Translations under genes and position numbers: made by a program | NCBI GenBank assembly: GCA_031547595.1 | Contig: JAVBRU010000018.1 | Span: 1 to 64,000, forward strand | Source: JAVBRU01 sp031547595 | GTDB taxonomy: Bacteria; Bacillota; Clostridia; Christensenellales; Aristaeellaceae | Direction: 5' to 3' | Length of the DNA stretch: 64,000 bases | The notes under the pieces: model-generated | Databases searched by the model: none | Told to the model about the DNA's origin: nothing | Seen by the model: the letters and a program-made list of their open reading frames with translations, nothing else | Shown here: one piece after another, positions 50,724 to 59,744 of the stretch | Numbering within the stretch: position 1 is the stretch's first letter | Layout of the letters: the number at the start of each line of letters is the position of its first letter

Positions 50724-51800
50724 ATGAGGAGAAAGTATCAGGATTCGCTGTTTTCCGCGCCGCGCAAGAAGCGCCCCTGGATTGGTATCACGCTGCTGTT
50801 GCTTGCGATTGCGCTGATGGTCGTCTATTTTTTCAATATGGTCAACAACGGGCATGTTAAATTGCTCAAGCAATCGGTCACGGTGCCTTCCCTTCCCTCT
50901 GCGATGGAGGGGTACAAAATTTTGCACATCAGCGATTTGCATGGCATCGGCTATGGCAAAAACCAAAGCAATCTGATGTCATCCATCAGCACCCAAAACT
51001 ATAACATGGTATGTATTACCGGCGATATGCTGGGGCCGGATGGCGAAACCAAGCCTTTTCTGGATCTGATTGCCGCATTGCCGGAGAACGTGCCCGTCTA
51101 TTTTATCCCCGGCGATGAAGACCCTGCTGCCATCGTCAGCAAACCCCATGGCAACGACAGCGCCAAGGCGGATTACATCGTGGCCGCGGAAGAGCTGGGC
51201 GCAATTTATGTGGACGCGCCGATCAAAATCACCGTGGGCAAAAGCGTGATGTGGCTGTGGCCGCTCAATGTTTATACCATGGATTTGGATACGCAGCAGG
51301 ACGCGCTGGACAAGCGCCATGCAGAGCTGATGACGGAGCCGGAGACAACGGAGCGCCGCGCCATGCTGCAGGCGGTGGAATACCAGCAGGATCAGGTGGC
51401 GCGCATCCGCGCGGCCAAGCGCGAGATGGCCGAGGTTGACTTCCACATGGCACTCACCCATCACCCGCTTACGGCAACGGGCGTGTATAACCTGCGCGAG
51501 TGGCACGATGCCAATCCGTCTTATATCAGCTCGCTTTCCCTGGTGTTGGCCGGGCATTATGTGAACGGCCAATGGCGGCTGCCGATTGTGGGCGCTGTGT
51601 ACGCGCCGCCCTCTGCGGGGTATACAGAGAACGGCTGGTTCCCCGGCGAAGAGCTGAGCGGATTGAGCGCCACGCGCGGCATGACGCAGTACATCAGCCC
51701 CGGCCTTGGTGCGGCATCGGTGTTCCCCCTGCCTGCACTGCGCCTGTTCAATACCCCGGCCATGACGATTTTAACCTTGACCACCAAAATGACACAATAA
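50724..51800 (+). CDS. Membrane-anchored metallophosphoesterase-like protein, degenerate
   Basis: A 358-residue protein with one N-terminal membrane helix (about 20-40) and a calcineurin-like phosphoesterase domain outside. The first motif HISDLHGIGYG is intact. The usual G-D-x-x pair is CITGDM, but the GNHD/E motif reads PGDEDP, and the last GHxH motif reads AGHYVNGQ, so several metal ligands are missing. HHP is kept. Activity may be lost or changed. A charged coiled segment (about residues 200-240) is inserted. 25 bp upstream of ppk1. Confidence 0.8.
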   Translation: MRRKYQDSLFSAPRKKRPWIGITLLLLAIALMVVYFFNMVNNGHVKLLKQSVTVPSLPSAMEGYKILHISDLHGIGYGKNQSNLMSSISTQNYNMVCITGDMLGPDGETKPFLDLIAALPENVPVYFIPGDEDPAAIVSKPHGNDSAKADYIVAAEELGAIYVDAPIKITVGKSVMWLWPLNVYTMDLDTQQDALDKRHAELMTEPETTERRAMLQAVEYQQDQVARIRAAKREMAEVDFHMALTHHPLTATGVYNLREWHDANPSYISSLSLVLAGHYVNGQWRLPIVGAVYAPPSAGYTENGWFPGEELSGLSATRGMTQYISPGLGAASVFPLPALRLFNTPAMTILTLTTKMTQ

Positions 51801-51825
51801 TTTATGGATAAGAGGATGATTCTCT

Positions 51826-53880
51826 GTGGGTAAATATTCCTTCTTCAACCGCGAACTCAGCTGGATTCAATTCAACCGCCGCGTGTTGGAAGAAGCCGTC
51901 AATCCCAATCACCCGTTGCTGGAAAGGGGCAAGTTCCTGTCCATTTGCTCCAGCAACCTGGATGAGTTTTTTATGGTTCGCATCGGCTCTTTGGCGCAGG
52001 CGGCGGAAAGTGGCAGCAAGAAGAAGGACGCTGCCGGCATGACGCCCAAGGCACAATTGGAGGCCGCCGTGGCCGCCGTGCGAAAGCAAACGGCGCGCCA
52101 GATGGACATTATTCAAAACGACTATCTGCCGGCCCTCAAGGGCATTGGCATTCATCTGCTGGCTGCGTCCCAGCTCAATCACGAGCAGACGCGCTGGCTG
52201 TCGGGCTATTTTGAGGCAGAAGTGCTGCCGCAGCTGACGCCACGCGCCATTGACGCAAGGCGCCCCTTCCCGCTGCTGGCCGCCCGGCGGCTGCATATGG
52301 CGGTGCTGCTGCCGCCCATTCTTCGTACGGGCGCGCCGCGTTTTGCGCTGGTGCCGCTGCCCTCGTTGCTGCCGCGGGTGGTGTTTTTGCCCATGGGCAT
52401 TGGCAAAGCGCGCGGCATTTTGCTGGAGGATGTGGTCACGCTCTTTGCCAAGCGCTTGTTTGGTGGCGTGCAGCCGATTACGTGCATGGCGTTTCGCATC
52501 ACACGCAATACGGACTTTTTGTATAACGACAGCGACGCCGATGCCCTGATCATCGAAATGCGCAAAAACCTCAAGCGCCGCAAATGGGGCAAAGTGGTGC
52601 GCGTTGAGGTGGCGCAGGGCTTTGACCGCCGCCTGATGTCGCGCCTGAAGCGCTATATTGACTTTACGGATGCCCAGGTCATTGAGGCGGGCAGCTTTAT
52701 CAACCCGGGTTTTTTCATGAAGCAGTTTGCCAGCCTGCCCGGCTTTGATGAGCACCGCTATCCGCCGCTCGCACCCTATACAGACGAGCGGCTTTTGAAG
52801 AATCAATCGATCTTCCGCACCATCCGAGAGGGGGATCTGTTCTTCCACCATCCCTACGATAGCTTTGACCCCATCGTGCGCTTTGTGCTGGAGGCTGCGG
52901 AGGACCCGCGCGTGGTGGCCATCAAGCAAACCCTGTATCGCGTCAGCGGCAAAAGCCCCATTGTGGCAGCGTTGTCCCGCGCGGCGCAGCAGGGCAAACA
53001 GGTGACGGTGCTGATCGAGGTGCGCGCCCGCTTTGACGAAGAAAACAACATCAATTGGTGCCTCGAGCTGGAAAAGGCGGGCTGCCATGTGGTGTATGGC
53101 GTGGCCAACCTGAAGGCGCACAGCAAGATCACGTTGGTGGTGCGCAGGGAAGAGCAGGGGCTTCGCTCCTATGTGCACCTTGGCACAGGCAACTATAACG
53201 ATGTGACGGCGCGGCTGTACACCGATATGGGCATCCTGACCTGCGACGATACACTGGGGCGCGATGCCGGGGTATTCTTTAACACCGTGACGGGCTATGC
53301 CGAAATCAATCAGATGCAAAAGCTGATTGTTGCGCCGCATGGCCTTCGTGCAGAGCTTCAGCGGCTGATCGAGCGGGAGATTCAAAACGCGCAGGACGGC
53401 CTGCCTGCAGCGATCGTTGCCAAAATGAACTCGCTGGTAGACCCCGGCATGATCAAGCTGCTATACCGCGCGGCGGATGAGGGCGTGGAAGTGGATTTGA
53501 TTGTGCGCGGCATTTGCTGCCTCAAAACGGCGGGGCGGCCCAATTTGCATGTGCGCTCTATCGTGGGAAGGTTCCTGGAGCATGCGCGGGTATTCCTGTT
53601 TGAAAACGGGGGTGAGCATGCACTGTATATGTCCTCTGCGGACTGGATGCCGCGTAACCTCGACAAGCGGGTGGAGCTGATGTTCCCCATTGAAGACGCG
53701 GCCATCAAAACCCGCGTGGAGGCCGTGCTGCAGACCGAGCTGGCAGATAATACGCAGGCATGGACGATGAAGAAGAGCGGCAAGTACCGCAAGGTGCAGC
53801 CGCAGGAACCGGTGATTAACTGCCAGAGCTTGTTCACCAGCCGGGGCGCGGATTTCCCCTCTCAGGGGGAAGAGGAGTAA
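51826..53880 (+). CDS. ppk1: Polyphosphate kinase 1
   Basis: A 684-residue enzyme making or degrading polyphosphate. It starts with GTG (51826) after AGAGGAT, at SFFNRELSWIQFNRRVLEEA, the typical N-terminus. Conserved blocks include DEFFMVRIGSL, FFHHPYDSF, LKAHSKITLVVRRE with the phospho-His, and SYVHLGTGNYND. C-terminus contains the second PLD-like half (SADWMPRNLDKRVELMFPI). Co-transcribed with the phosphoesterase-like gene. Confidence 0.95.
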   Translation: MGKYSFFNRELSWIQFNRRVLEEAVNPNHPLLERGKFLSICSSNLDEFFMVRIGSLAQAAESGSKKKDAAGMTPKAQLEAAVAAVRKQTARQMDIIQNDYLPALKGIGIHLLAASQLNHEQTRWLSGYFEAEVLPQLTPRAIDARRPFPLLAARRLHMAVLLPPILRTGAPRFALVPLPSLLPRVVFLPMGIGKARGILLEDVVTLFAKRLFGGVQPITCMAFRITRNTDFLYNDSDADALIIEMRKNLKRRKWGKVVRVEVAQGFDRRLMSRLKRYIDFTDAQVIEAGSFINPGFFMKQFASLPGFDEHRYPPLAPYTDERLLKNQSIFRTIREGDLFFHHPYDSFDPIVRFVLEAAEDPRVVAIKQTLYRVSGKSPIVAALSRAAQQGKQVTVLIEVRARFDEENNINWCLELEKAGCHVVYGVANLKAHSKITLVVRREEQGLRSYVHLGTGNYNDVTARLYTDMGILTCDDTLGRDAGVFFNTVTGYAEINQMQKLIVAPHGLRAELQRLIEREIQNAQDGLPAAIVAKMNSLVDPGMIKLLYRAADEGVEVDLIVRGICCLKTAGRPNLHVRSIVGRFLEHARVFLFENGGEHALYMSSADWMPRNLDKRVELMFPIEDAAIKTRVEAVLQTELADNTQAWTMKKSGKYRKVQPQEPVINCQSLFTSRGADFPSQGEEE

Positions 53881-53917
53881 CCCTATCCTACCCGAACTAC
53901 AAAGGAGTGTTGCTGTC

Positions 53918-55357
53918 ATGACCATGGAATCCTCGCGCTACGTTTCGCCCTTTTCCACCCGCTATGCCAGCGACGAAATGCAATACCTGTTTTCCGCACA
54001 AAACAAGTTCTCCCATTGGCGAAAATTGTGGGTAATTCTGGCAGATTGCGAGCGGCAGCTGGGGCTGCCGGTTTCGCAGGCGCAAGTGGACGAATTGCGC
54101 GCCCACACCGAGGATGTCGACTTTGACGCCGCCGCGGCCTATGAGAAAAAACTGCGCCATGATGTGATGGCGCACATCCATGCTTACGGTGATGCGTGTC
54201 CCTTGGCGCGGCCCATCATCCACCTTGGCGCGACCTCCTGCTATGTGGGGGACAACACCGATGTGCTGATACTTCGGGACGCGCTATTGCTAATCCGCGC
54301 GCGGCTCACGGCGGTGCTGCGCGTGCTGCGGGATTTTGCCGCTCAATATGCCGATCTGCCCACGCTGGCCTTCACGCACTTCCAAAGCGCTCAACCCACC
54401 ACCGTGGGCAAGCGCGCCACCCTGTGGATGAACGAGCTGTGCCTGGATATCGAGGAGATGGAATTTACGCTGAATACCCTGCGCCCCCTCGGCTGCAAAG
54501 GCACCACTGGCACCCAGGCCAGCTTTCTTTCGCTGTTTGACGGGGATTATCAGAAAGTGCGGCAGCTGGATGAGATGATTTCCAAAGCGATGGGTTTTGA
54601 CGCGCCGGTACCGGTATCGGGGCAGACGTATTCGCGAAAGACGGACAGCCGGGTGCTGAACGTGCTCTCCCAAATTGCGCAGAGTGCGCATAAATTCTCC
54701 AACGATATCCGCCTCCTGGCACACATGAAGGAGATTGAGGAGCCCTTTGAGAAAAATCAGATCGGCTCCTCTGCGATGGCTTATAAGCGCAACCCCATGC
54801 GCAGCGAGCGGATGGCCGCACTCTCCCGCTTCATCATCAGCAATGCCCAAAACGGCGCGATGACAAGCGCCGAGCAGTGGTTTGAGCGCACACTCGACGA
54901 CAGCGCCAACCGCCGCCTGTCGGTCGCCGAGGGCTTCCTGGCAACAGACGCCGTGCTGTCGCTGTACCTCAATGTAGCCTCCGGCCTGGTGGTGTACCCG
55001 AAGGTCATCGAAAAGCACCTGCAGGAAGAATTGCCCTTCATGGCCACAGAGAACATCCTGATGGACGCTGTGCAGCGTGGGGGAGACCGCCAGACCCTGC
55101 ATGAGCACATCCGCGTACACTCCCTGGCTGCTGCCGGTGCGTATAAGCTGGAGGGGCAGCCGTGCGATCTGATACAGCGCATCGCGGCGGATGATGCCTT
55201 TGGCATGACGGAGGAAGACCTGCTTTCGCAGCTGTCGCCGGAGCGCTTTATCGGCTGCGCAGCGCTGCAAACCAGGGATTATATTGCCGGAGTGATCGAC
55301 CCCTTGCTTGCCATATACGGGCATGAGAGTGTTTTGGCAAAAGAAATTACTGTTTAG
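53918..55357 (+). CDS. purB: Adenylosuccinate lyase
   Basis: A 479-residue fumarase/aspartase-superfamily enzyme of purine synthesis. The signature GSSAMAYKRNPMRSER is near residue 290, and HLGATSCYVGDN and THFQSAQPTTVGKR carry active-site residues. AAGGAGTG precedes the ATG. Lies 37 bp after ppk1, no other pur genes nearby. Confidence 0.95.
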   Translation: MTMESSRYVSPFSTRYASDEMQYLFSAQNKFSHWRKLWVILADCERQLGLPVSQAQVDELRAHTEDVDFDAAAAYEKKLRHDVMAHIHAYGDACPLARPIIHLGATSCYVGDNTDVLILRDALLLIRARLTAVLRVLRDFAAQYADLPTLAFTHFQSAQPTTVGKRATLWMNELCLDIEEMEFTLNTLRPLGCKGTTGTQASFLSLFDGDYQKVRQLDEMISKAMGFDAPVPVSGQTYSRKTDSRVLNVLSQIAQSAHKFSNDIRLLAHMKEIEEPFEKNQIGSSAMAYKRNPMRSERMAALSRFIISNAQNGAMTSAEQWFERTLDDSANRRLSVAEGFLATDAVLSLYLNVASGLVVYPKVIEKHLQEELPFMATENILMDAVQRGGDRQTLHEHIRVHSLAAAGAYKLEGQPCDLIQRIAADDAFGMTEEDLLSQLSPERFIGCAALQTRDYIAGVIDPLLAIYGHESVLAKEITV

Positions 55358-55370
55358 CTGTAAAAAAGGG

Positions 55371-55399
55371 TTGACAGAAGGCCGGTTATCCTTTATACT
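55371..55399 (+). promoter_or_regulatory. Promoter of the leader-ABC exporter operon
   Basis: TTGACA (55371-55376), 17 bp, TATACT (55394-55399). Near-consensus; readthrough is then controlled by the attenuator downstream. Confidence 0.85.
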
Positions 55400-55443
55400 G
55401 CCAAAGGATGTTCCAAGATTATGAAAGAAAGGAGGCCACAAAC

Positions 55444-55551
55444 ATGAAAATGATCACCCGTAACCATATCGTTGCACAGCGCCGCTTTGCGCTTATCGCA
55501 GGCGTCAATGGGGTACCTATGTCTATTTGTGGCCACCTAAAGGTCGAGTAG
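55444..55551 (+). CDS. Leader peptide of the ABC exporter operon (35 residues)
   Basis: A short frame with the strong site AAAGGAGG upstream of the ATG. The peptide begins MKMITRNHIVAQRRF and ends ICGHLKVE. A strong terminator follows before the exporter genes. The order of promoter, small frame, terminator and two half-transporters is that of B. subtilis bmrB-bmrCD, where ribosome stalling on the leader by antibiotics opens the operon. Confidence 0.75.
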   Translation: MKMITRNHIVAQRRFALIAGVNGVPMSICGHLKVE

Positions 55552-55582
55552 CGCCAGAAAATGGTGTTTATCGCGACAATTC

Positions 55583-55620
55583 AGGTCATTGGCTGCAAAC
55601 AACAGCGAATGACCTTTTTT
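55583..55620 (+). terminator. Attenuator terminator before the ABC exporter genes
   Basis: AGGTCATTGGCTG and CAGCGAATGACCT pair over 12 of 13 positions around loop CAAACAA, followed by TTTTTT. It lies 32 bases after the leader stop. An AGGTC copy inside the end of the leader (55541-55545) could compete for GACCT and form an antiterminator. Confidence 0.85.
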
Positions 55621-55654
55621 ATATCTATACGGACTTAATTGGGGGGATTTATCT

Positions 55655-57463
55655 ATGAACAACCGCAGGCTTCGCCTGATGGGCAAGCTGATCTGGGACA
55701 ACAGGCGCTATTATGCGGGCGCGCTCATTTGCACACTGTTCACTGTCAGCATAGAGTTTTTGCTGCCATTGCTGCTGAAGGAAACCACAGATTATTATCT
55801 ATTGGACAAGGGCTCGATCATGCCCGCGTTTATCAATAACTGGGTGGACGCCAGGGGCGGCCGGCTGTATATGCTGGATCATTTATGGATTGTCGGCATT
55901 GTGCTGATCGCCGTCAACATCATCAGCGGCGTTTTCCAGTTTATGAAGGGACGCTGGCAGTCTCAGGCGGGCGAAAGCGCTGCACTGTATCTGCGCGAGC
56001 GGCTGTACGGCCACATCCAGAAGCTGCCCTTCTCTTACCACGTAAAGGCCGAAACGGGCGATCTGGTGCAGCGCTGCACCTCCGACGTGGAAACCGTACG
56101 CCGCTTTATTTCGCAGCAGCTCATTGCCATTGTCAATGCCATTTTGATGATCGCGGTGGCGCTTATCATTCTTGTGCAGTTTAATGTCACGCTGACACTG
56201 TACAGCATGATCCTGGTACCGGCGCTCTTCCTGTTCGCTTATTTCTTCTTCAAATGGGTCATCAAGGCCTTCCGTGAGTCTGACGAAGCCGAAGGCAAAA
56301 TGAGCGCTAACTTGCAGGAGAACCTTACCGGCGTACGCGTGGTGCGCGCGTTTGGCAAGCAGGAGCACGAGGTAGGCAAGTTTGAAAAAACCAGCAGCGA
56401 TCTGCGCGATAAATCCTACAAGCTGTGCAGGTTGTTGGCTGTTTACTGGGCGACCAGTGATGCCATGAGCATGATTCAATCGATGATCACCACCGTTGCC
56501 TGCGTTTTCTTTGCCATTCGCGGTGAAATCACGGTGGGCGTCATGATTGTGTTTACCTCCTACCTGTGGAAGCTACTCTGGCCGATCCGCCAGCTTGGGC
56601 GTATATTGTCCGATGCGGGCAAGAGCTTTGTGTCGCTGGACCGTATTGACGAGATCCTGCGCGAAAAAGAAGAACCGGCCGAGCCGGACGCCATCAAGCC
56701 CTCGCTTCGCGGAGATATCGTGTTTGACAATGTGAGCTTCCGCTATGACGACAAGCGTGAAGTGCTGGACGGCATGAGCTTCACCGTGCCGCAGGGCAAA
56801 ACGGTGGCCATCCTCGGCGCCACGGGCAGCGGCAAAAGCAGCATTGTGCACCTGATGCAGCGCTTGTTTGAGCCGCAGAAGGGCGAAATCACCATCGGCG
56901 GCGTCAACATCAATAAGATCGACCGCTACTACCTGCGCAGCCATGTGGGCCTTGTGCTGCAGGAGCCCTTCCTCTACTCCAAAACCATCAAAGAAAACAT
57001 CGGCGTCGCCATCCGCAATGCCAGTGATGAAGCCATCGACGCCGCCATCACCGATGCCAGCGCCAAGCAGTTCATCCTGGACAGCGAAAAGGGCTTTGAC
57101 ACCATCGTGGGCGAGCGCGGCGTCACCCTGTCCGGCGGCCAGAAACAACGCCTGGCTATCTCCCGCACGCTGATGAAGGACAACGATATTCTGATCTTTG
57201 ACGACTCGCTGTCTGCGGTAGACACCGAGACCGACGCGCAGATCCGCTCCGCCCTCAAAAAGCGCAGCAAGGATACCACCACCATCATCATCAGCCACCG
57301 CATCGTCACACTGTCCCAGGCCGATCTGATCCTCGTGGTGGAGGACGGCAAGATCAGCCAGCAGGGCACCCACCAACAGCTCATCCATCAGGACGGCCTG
57401 TACAGCAAAATCTTCAACATCCAGACCGAACTGGAAGAAGACTTTGCCTTAGAGCAGGCATAA
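55655..57463 (+). CDS. ABC exporter half-transporter 1 (BmrC/YheI-like)
   Basis: A 602-residue protein with six membrane helices (residues 20-310) and a C-terminal ATPase. Walker A is ILGATGSGKSSIVHLMQ near 380, signature VTLSGGQKQRLAISRT, and Walker B DILIFDDSLSAVDTET with Asp where the catalytic Glu usually stands. This degenerate site is typical of one half of a heterodimeric exporter, here with the next gene. GGGGGGA precedes the ATG. Likely exports drugs or peptides, induced through the leader. Confidence 0.92.
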   Translation: MNNRRLRLMGKLIWDNRRYYAGALICTLFTVSIEFLLPLLLKETTDYYLLDKGSIMPAFINNWVDARGGRLYMLDHLWIVGIVLIAVNIISGVFQFMKGRWQSQAGESAALYLRERLYGHIQKLPFSYHVKAETGDLVQRCTSDVETVRRFISQQLIAIVNAILMIAVALIILVQFNVTLTLYSMILVPALFLFAYFFFKWVIKAFRESDEAEGKMSANLQENLTGVRVVRAFGKQEHEVGKFEKTSSDLRDKSYKLCRLLAVYWATSDAMSMIQSMITTVACVFFAIRGEITVGVMIVFTSYLWKLLWPIRQLGRILSDAGKSFVSLDRIDEILREKEEPAEPDAIKPSLRGDIVFDNVSFRYDDKREVLDGMSFTVPQGKTVAILGATGSGKSSIVHLMQRLFEPQKGEITIGGVNINKIDRYYLRSHVGLVLQEPFLYSKTIKENIGVAIRNASDEAIDAAITDASAKQFILDSEKGFDTIVGERGVTLSGGQKQRLAISRTLMKDNDILIFDDSLSAVDTETDAQIRSALKKRSKDTTTIIISHRIVTLSQADLILVVEDGKISQQGTHQQLIHQDGLYSKIFNIQTELEEDFALEQA

Positions 57464-57476
57464 GGAGTGACGCATT

Positions 57477-59315
57477 ATGCAACAATTTGAAGAACAGGAT
57501 TATACCAAAAAATTTGACCTGTCGCTCTGGGTCAAGCTGCTCAAGCATGCCAAGGGCCAGCACAAAAACCTCAAGCGGCTGATCGTCACGATGGGCGTTT
57601 GCGCGATCTGCGATGTGCTGTTCCCGCTGATGTCCCGCTATGCCATTGACGAACTGATCGGCAAGGAGAGCACCGCCGGGTTGCCGCTGTTTGTCGGGCT
57701 GTACCTGGGCCTTCTGCTGATCCAGGTGGCGTCTATCTACTACTTTCTCATCCTTGGCGGCCGCATTGAGGTGGGTACCAACTACACCATCCGCCAGGAG
57801 GCTTTCCGCAAGCTGCAGGAGCTGCCCTTCTCCTATTACGACCGCATGCCCGTTGGCTACCTCATGAGCCGCATGACCAGCGACACGGCGCGTCTAGGTG
57901 AAACCATCGGCTGGTCGCTATTGGACTTGGCGTGGGGCGTCGTGATGCTGATAGCATGTGGCATTTCGATGTTCCTGCTCAACTGGAAGCTGGCGCTGGT
58001 GGTGATGCTGGTGATGCCGCCGCTGGCCGTGGCATCATACTATTTCCAAAAGAACATCCTCAAAAGCTACCGCGCCGTGCGCAAGACCAACAGCAAGATC
58101 ACCGGCGCATTCAACGAAGGCATCATGGGCGCGAAAACCACCAAAACGCTGGTGCGCGAAGAAATGAACATGGAAGAGTTCACCGTGCTCACCCACGACA
58201 TGAAAAAGTCCGCCGTGCGTGCCGCTTCCCTGTCCGCGCTGTATCTGCCCATCGTGATCTCCCTTGGCTCTGTGGCCACCGCGTATGCGCTGTGGCAGGG
58301 CGGCATCCAGGTCAATTTGGGCATCGCGGGCATGACGCTGGGCGTACTTCAGGTGTTTGTCAACTACACCATGCAGTTCTTTGAGCCCATCCGCAACATC
58401 GCCAATACGTTTTCCGAAATGCAAAGTGCGCAGGCCGCTGCCGAGCGCGTGGTGACGCTCCTGGATACCGAGCCGGACATTCAGGACACCCCGGAGGTCG
58501 AGGCGGTGTACGGCGATAACTTCCACCCCAAGAAAGAAAACTGGCCCGCCATTCATGGCGATATCGACTTTGTGCACGTGGATTTCAAGTATAAAGAAGG
58601 CGAGCAGGTACTCACCGACTTTAACCTGTCGGTCAAGGCGGGGGAGACGATCGCTTTGGTCGGCCCCACGGGCGCGGGCAAATCCACTGTGGTCAACCTC
58701 ATCTGCCGCTTTTATGAGCCCACTGCGGGCGAAGTGCGCATCGATGGCGTGGACTACCGGGGCCGCAGCCAGCTCTGGCTGCAAAGCAACCTCGGCTATG
58801 TGCTGCAGGAGCCGCATTTGTTCTCCGGCAGCATTGCAGATAACATCCGCTATGCGCGGCTTGACGCCAGCGATGACGAGGTGAAAGAGGCCGCGCGCAT
58901 GGTGAATGCCGAGGCGTTCATCCTCAAACTGGAAAAAGGCTATGACACCGATGTGGGCGAGGGCGGCAACCGCCTGTCTACCGGCGAAAAACAGCTGATT
59001 TCCTTTGCCCGTGCCATCCTGGCCAATCCCCGCATCTTCGTGCTGGACGAGGCTACTTCGTCGGTTGATACCCAAACCGAGCAGATCGTGCAGCAAGCCA
59101 TTTCCACCGTGCTGGAGGGCCGCACCAGCTTTATCATCGCGCACCGCTTGTCCACCATCCGCACGGCGGACCGCATCCTGGTGATCGATGATGGCAAGAT
59201 TGCCGAAATGGGCACGCATAAACAGCTGCTCAAAGCGCGCGGCGCATACTACAAGCTCTACACCAACCAGTTCCAGGAGGAACAGGCCATGGAGATATTG
59301 GGAGCGAACGCGTAA
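57477..59315 (+). CDS. ABC exporter half-transporter 2 (BmrD/YheH-like)
   Basis: A 612-residue partner with six membrane helices and an ATPase. Walker A LVGPTGAGKSTVVNLI, and Walker B ANPRIFVLDEATSSVDTQTE with the full catalytic Glu. The signature reads NRLSTGEKQLISFARA, where the usual LSGGQ is LSTGE, another mark of an asymmetric heterodimer. AAGGAGTG lies before the ATG, 13 bp after the first half. Confidence 0.92.
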   Translation: MQQFEEQDYTKKFDLSLWVKLLKHAKGQHKNLKRLIVTMGVCAICDVLFPLMSRYAIDELIGKESTAGLPLFVGLYLGLLLIQVASIYYFLILGGRIEVGTNYTIRQEAFRKLQELPFSYYDRMPVGYLMSRMTSDTARLGETIGWSLLDLAWGVVMLIACGISMFLLNWKLALVVMLVMPPLAVASYYFQKNILKSYRAVRKTNSKITGAFNEGIMGAKTTKTLVREEMNMEEFTVLTHDMKKSAVRAASLSALYLPIVISLGSVATAYALWQGGIQVNLGIAGMTLGVLQVFVNYTMQFFEPIRNIANTFSEMQSAQAAAERVVTLLDTEPDIQDTPEVEAVYGDNFHPKKENWPAIHGDIDFVHVDFKYKEGEQVLTDFNLSVKAGETIALVGPTGAGKSTVVNLICRFYEPTAGEVRIDGVDYRGRSQLWLQSNLGYVLQEPHLFSGSIADNIRYARLDASDDEVKEAARMVNAEAFILKLEKGYDTDVGEGGNRLSTGEKQLISFARAILANPRIFVLDEATSSVDTQTEQIVQQAISTVLEGRTSFIIAHRLSTIRTADRILVIDDGKIAEMGTHKQLLKARGAYYKLYTNQFQEEQAMEILGANA

Positions 59316-59331
59316 AACCCTTTTCATTTAT

Positions 59332-59360
59332 TACGCCGTCTGAAAAGACGGCGTATTTTC
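59332..59360 (+). terminator. Terminator of the ABC exporter operon
   Basis: TACGCCGTC/GACGGCGTA stem with loop TGAAAA, then TTTTC. Confidence 0.85.
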
Positions 59361-59379
59361 TAGTGACAAAGCTTTTTGC

Positions 59380-59544
59380 TTAGGGCGTGTTTCAAAACTC
59401 TTGACATGCCTCTTCGGGGTCAAAAGCAACATTTCTGCGTTGTCAAACCTTGAAATAGCGATGTTATTCCGGCGGTTTGCCGCCTTAAACTGGCGCGTTA
59501 TCCCCTCGAAGCTGCACGTCCCTGGCTTTTGAAACACACCCTAA
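59380..59544. mobile_element. MITE-like element with 18-bp terminal inverted repeats
   Basis: The left end TTAGGGCGTGTTTCAAAA (59380-59397) is the inverse of the right end (59527-59544) with one mismatch. The element is 165 bp with no open frame of its own. The ends GGG-GTGTTTCAAAA flanked by TA on both sides fit a TA target duplication, as for IS630/mariner-type elements. It would depend on a transposase encoded elsewhere. Confidence 0.7.
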
Positions 59545-59744
59545 TGAAAACGGCTCCTTGCCGGCTAGCAAAACCTTTCGCTGCTAATGATACCTGCCAT
59601 TCCAGAGAAATGAAAAACTCTGCCATTAAAAAGGCTCTGGACCAGAAATACAGTGCGTTCAGCCATCTTAGTTTTCCAAGCGTATACATCGGCAATGCCA
59701 TGACTCCCATGTCCAATAAGCAAGCGGATGTAACACTTGCTTCT
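59545..59744 (-). other. 200-bp stretch without assigned gene; possible gene remnant
   Basis: On the minus strand a frame runs without stop from inside the end of the AraC gene into the MITE. It encodes hydrophobic segments (DMGVMALPMYTLGKLRWLNA, then SRAFLMAEFFISLEW). This could be the 5' end of a small membrane-protein gene cut by the MITE, or chance. No ribosome site is convincing. Confidence 0.25.

Noticed and set aside
51802..53385. 527-codon minus-strand frame opposite ppk1
   Set aside because: Shadow of a well-conserved gene; composition His/Arg/Gln-rich without motifs.
58035..59327. 430-codon minus-strand frame opposite the second ABC exporter gene
   Set aside because: Antisense shadow crossing the operon end; no ribosome site.
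59331..59537. 68-codon minus-strand frame
   Set aside because: Lies almost wholly in the MITE and terminator; no family features.
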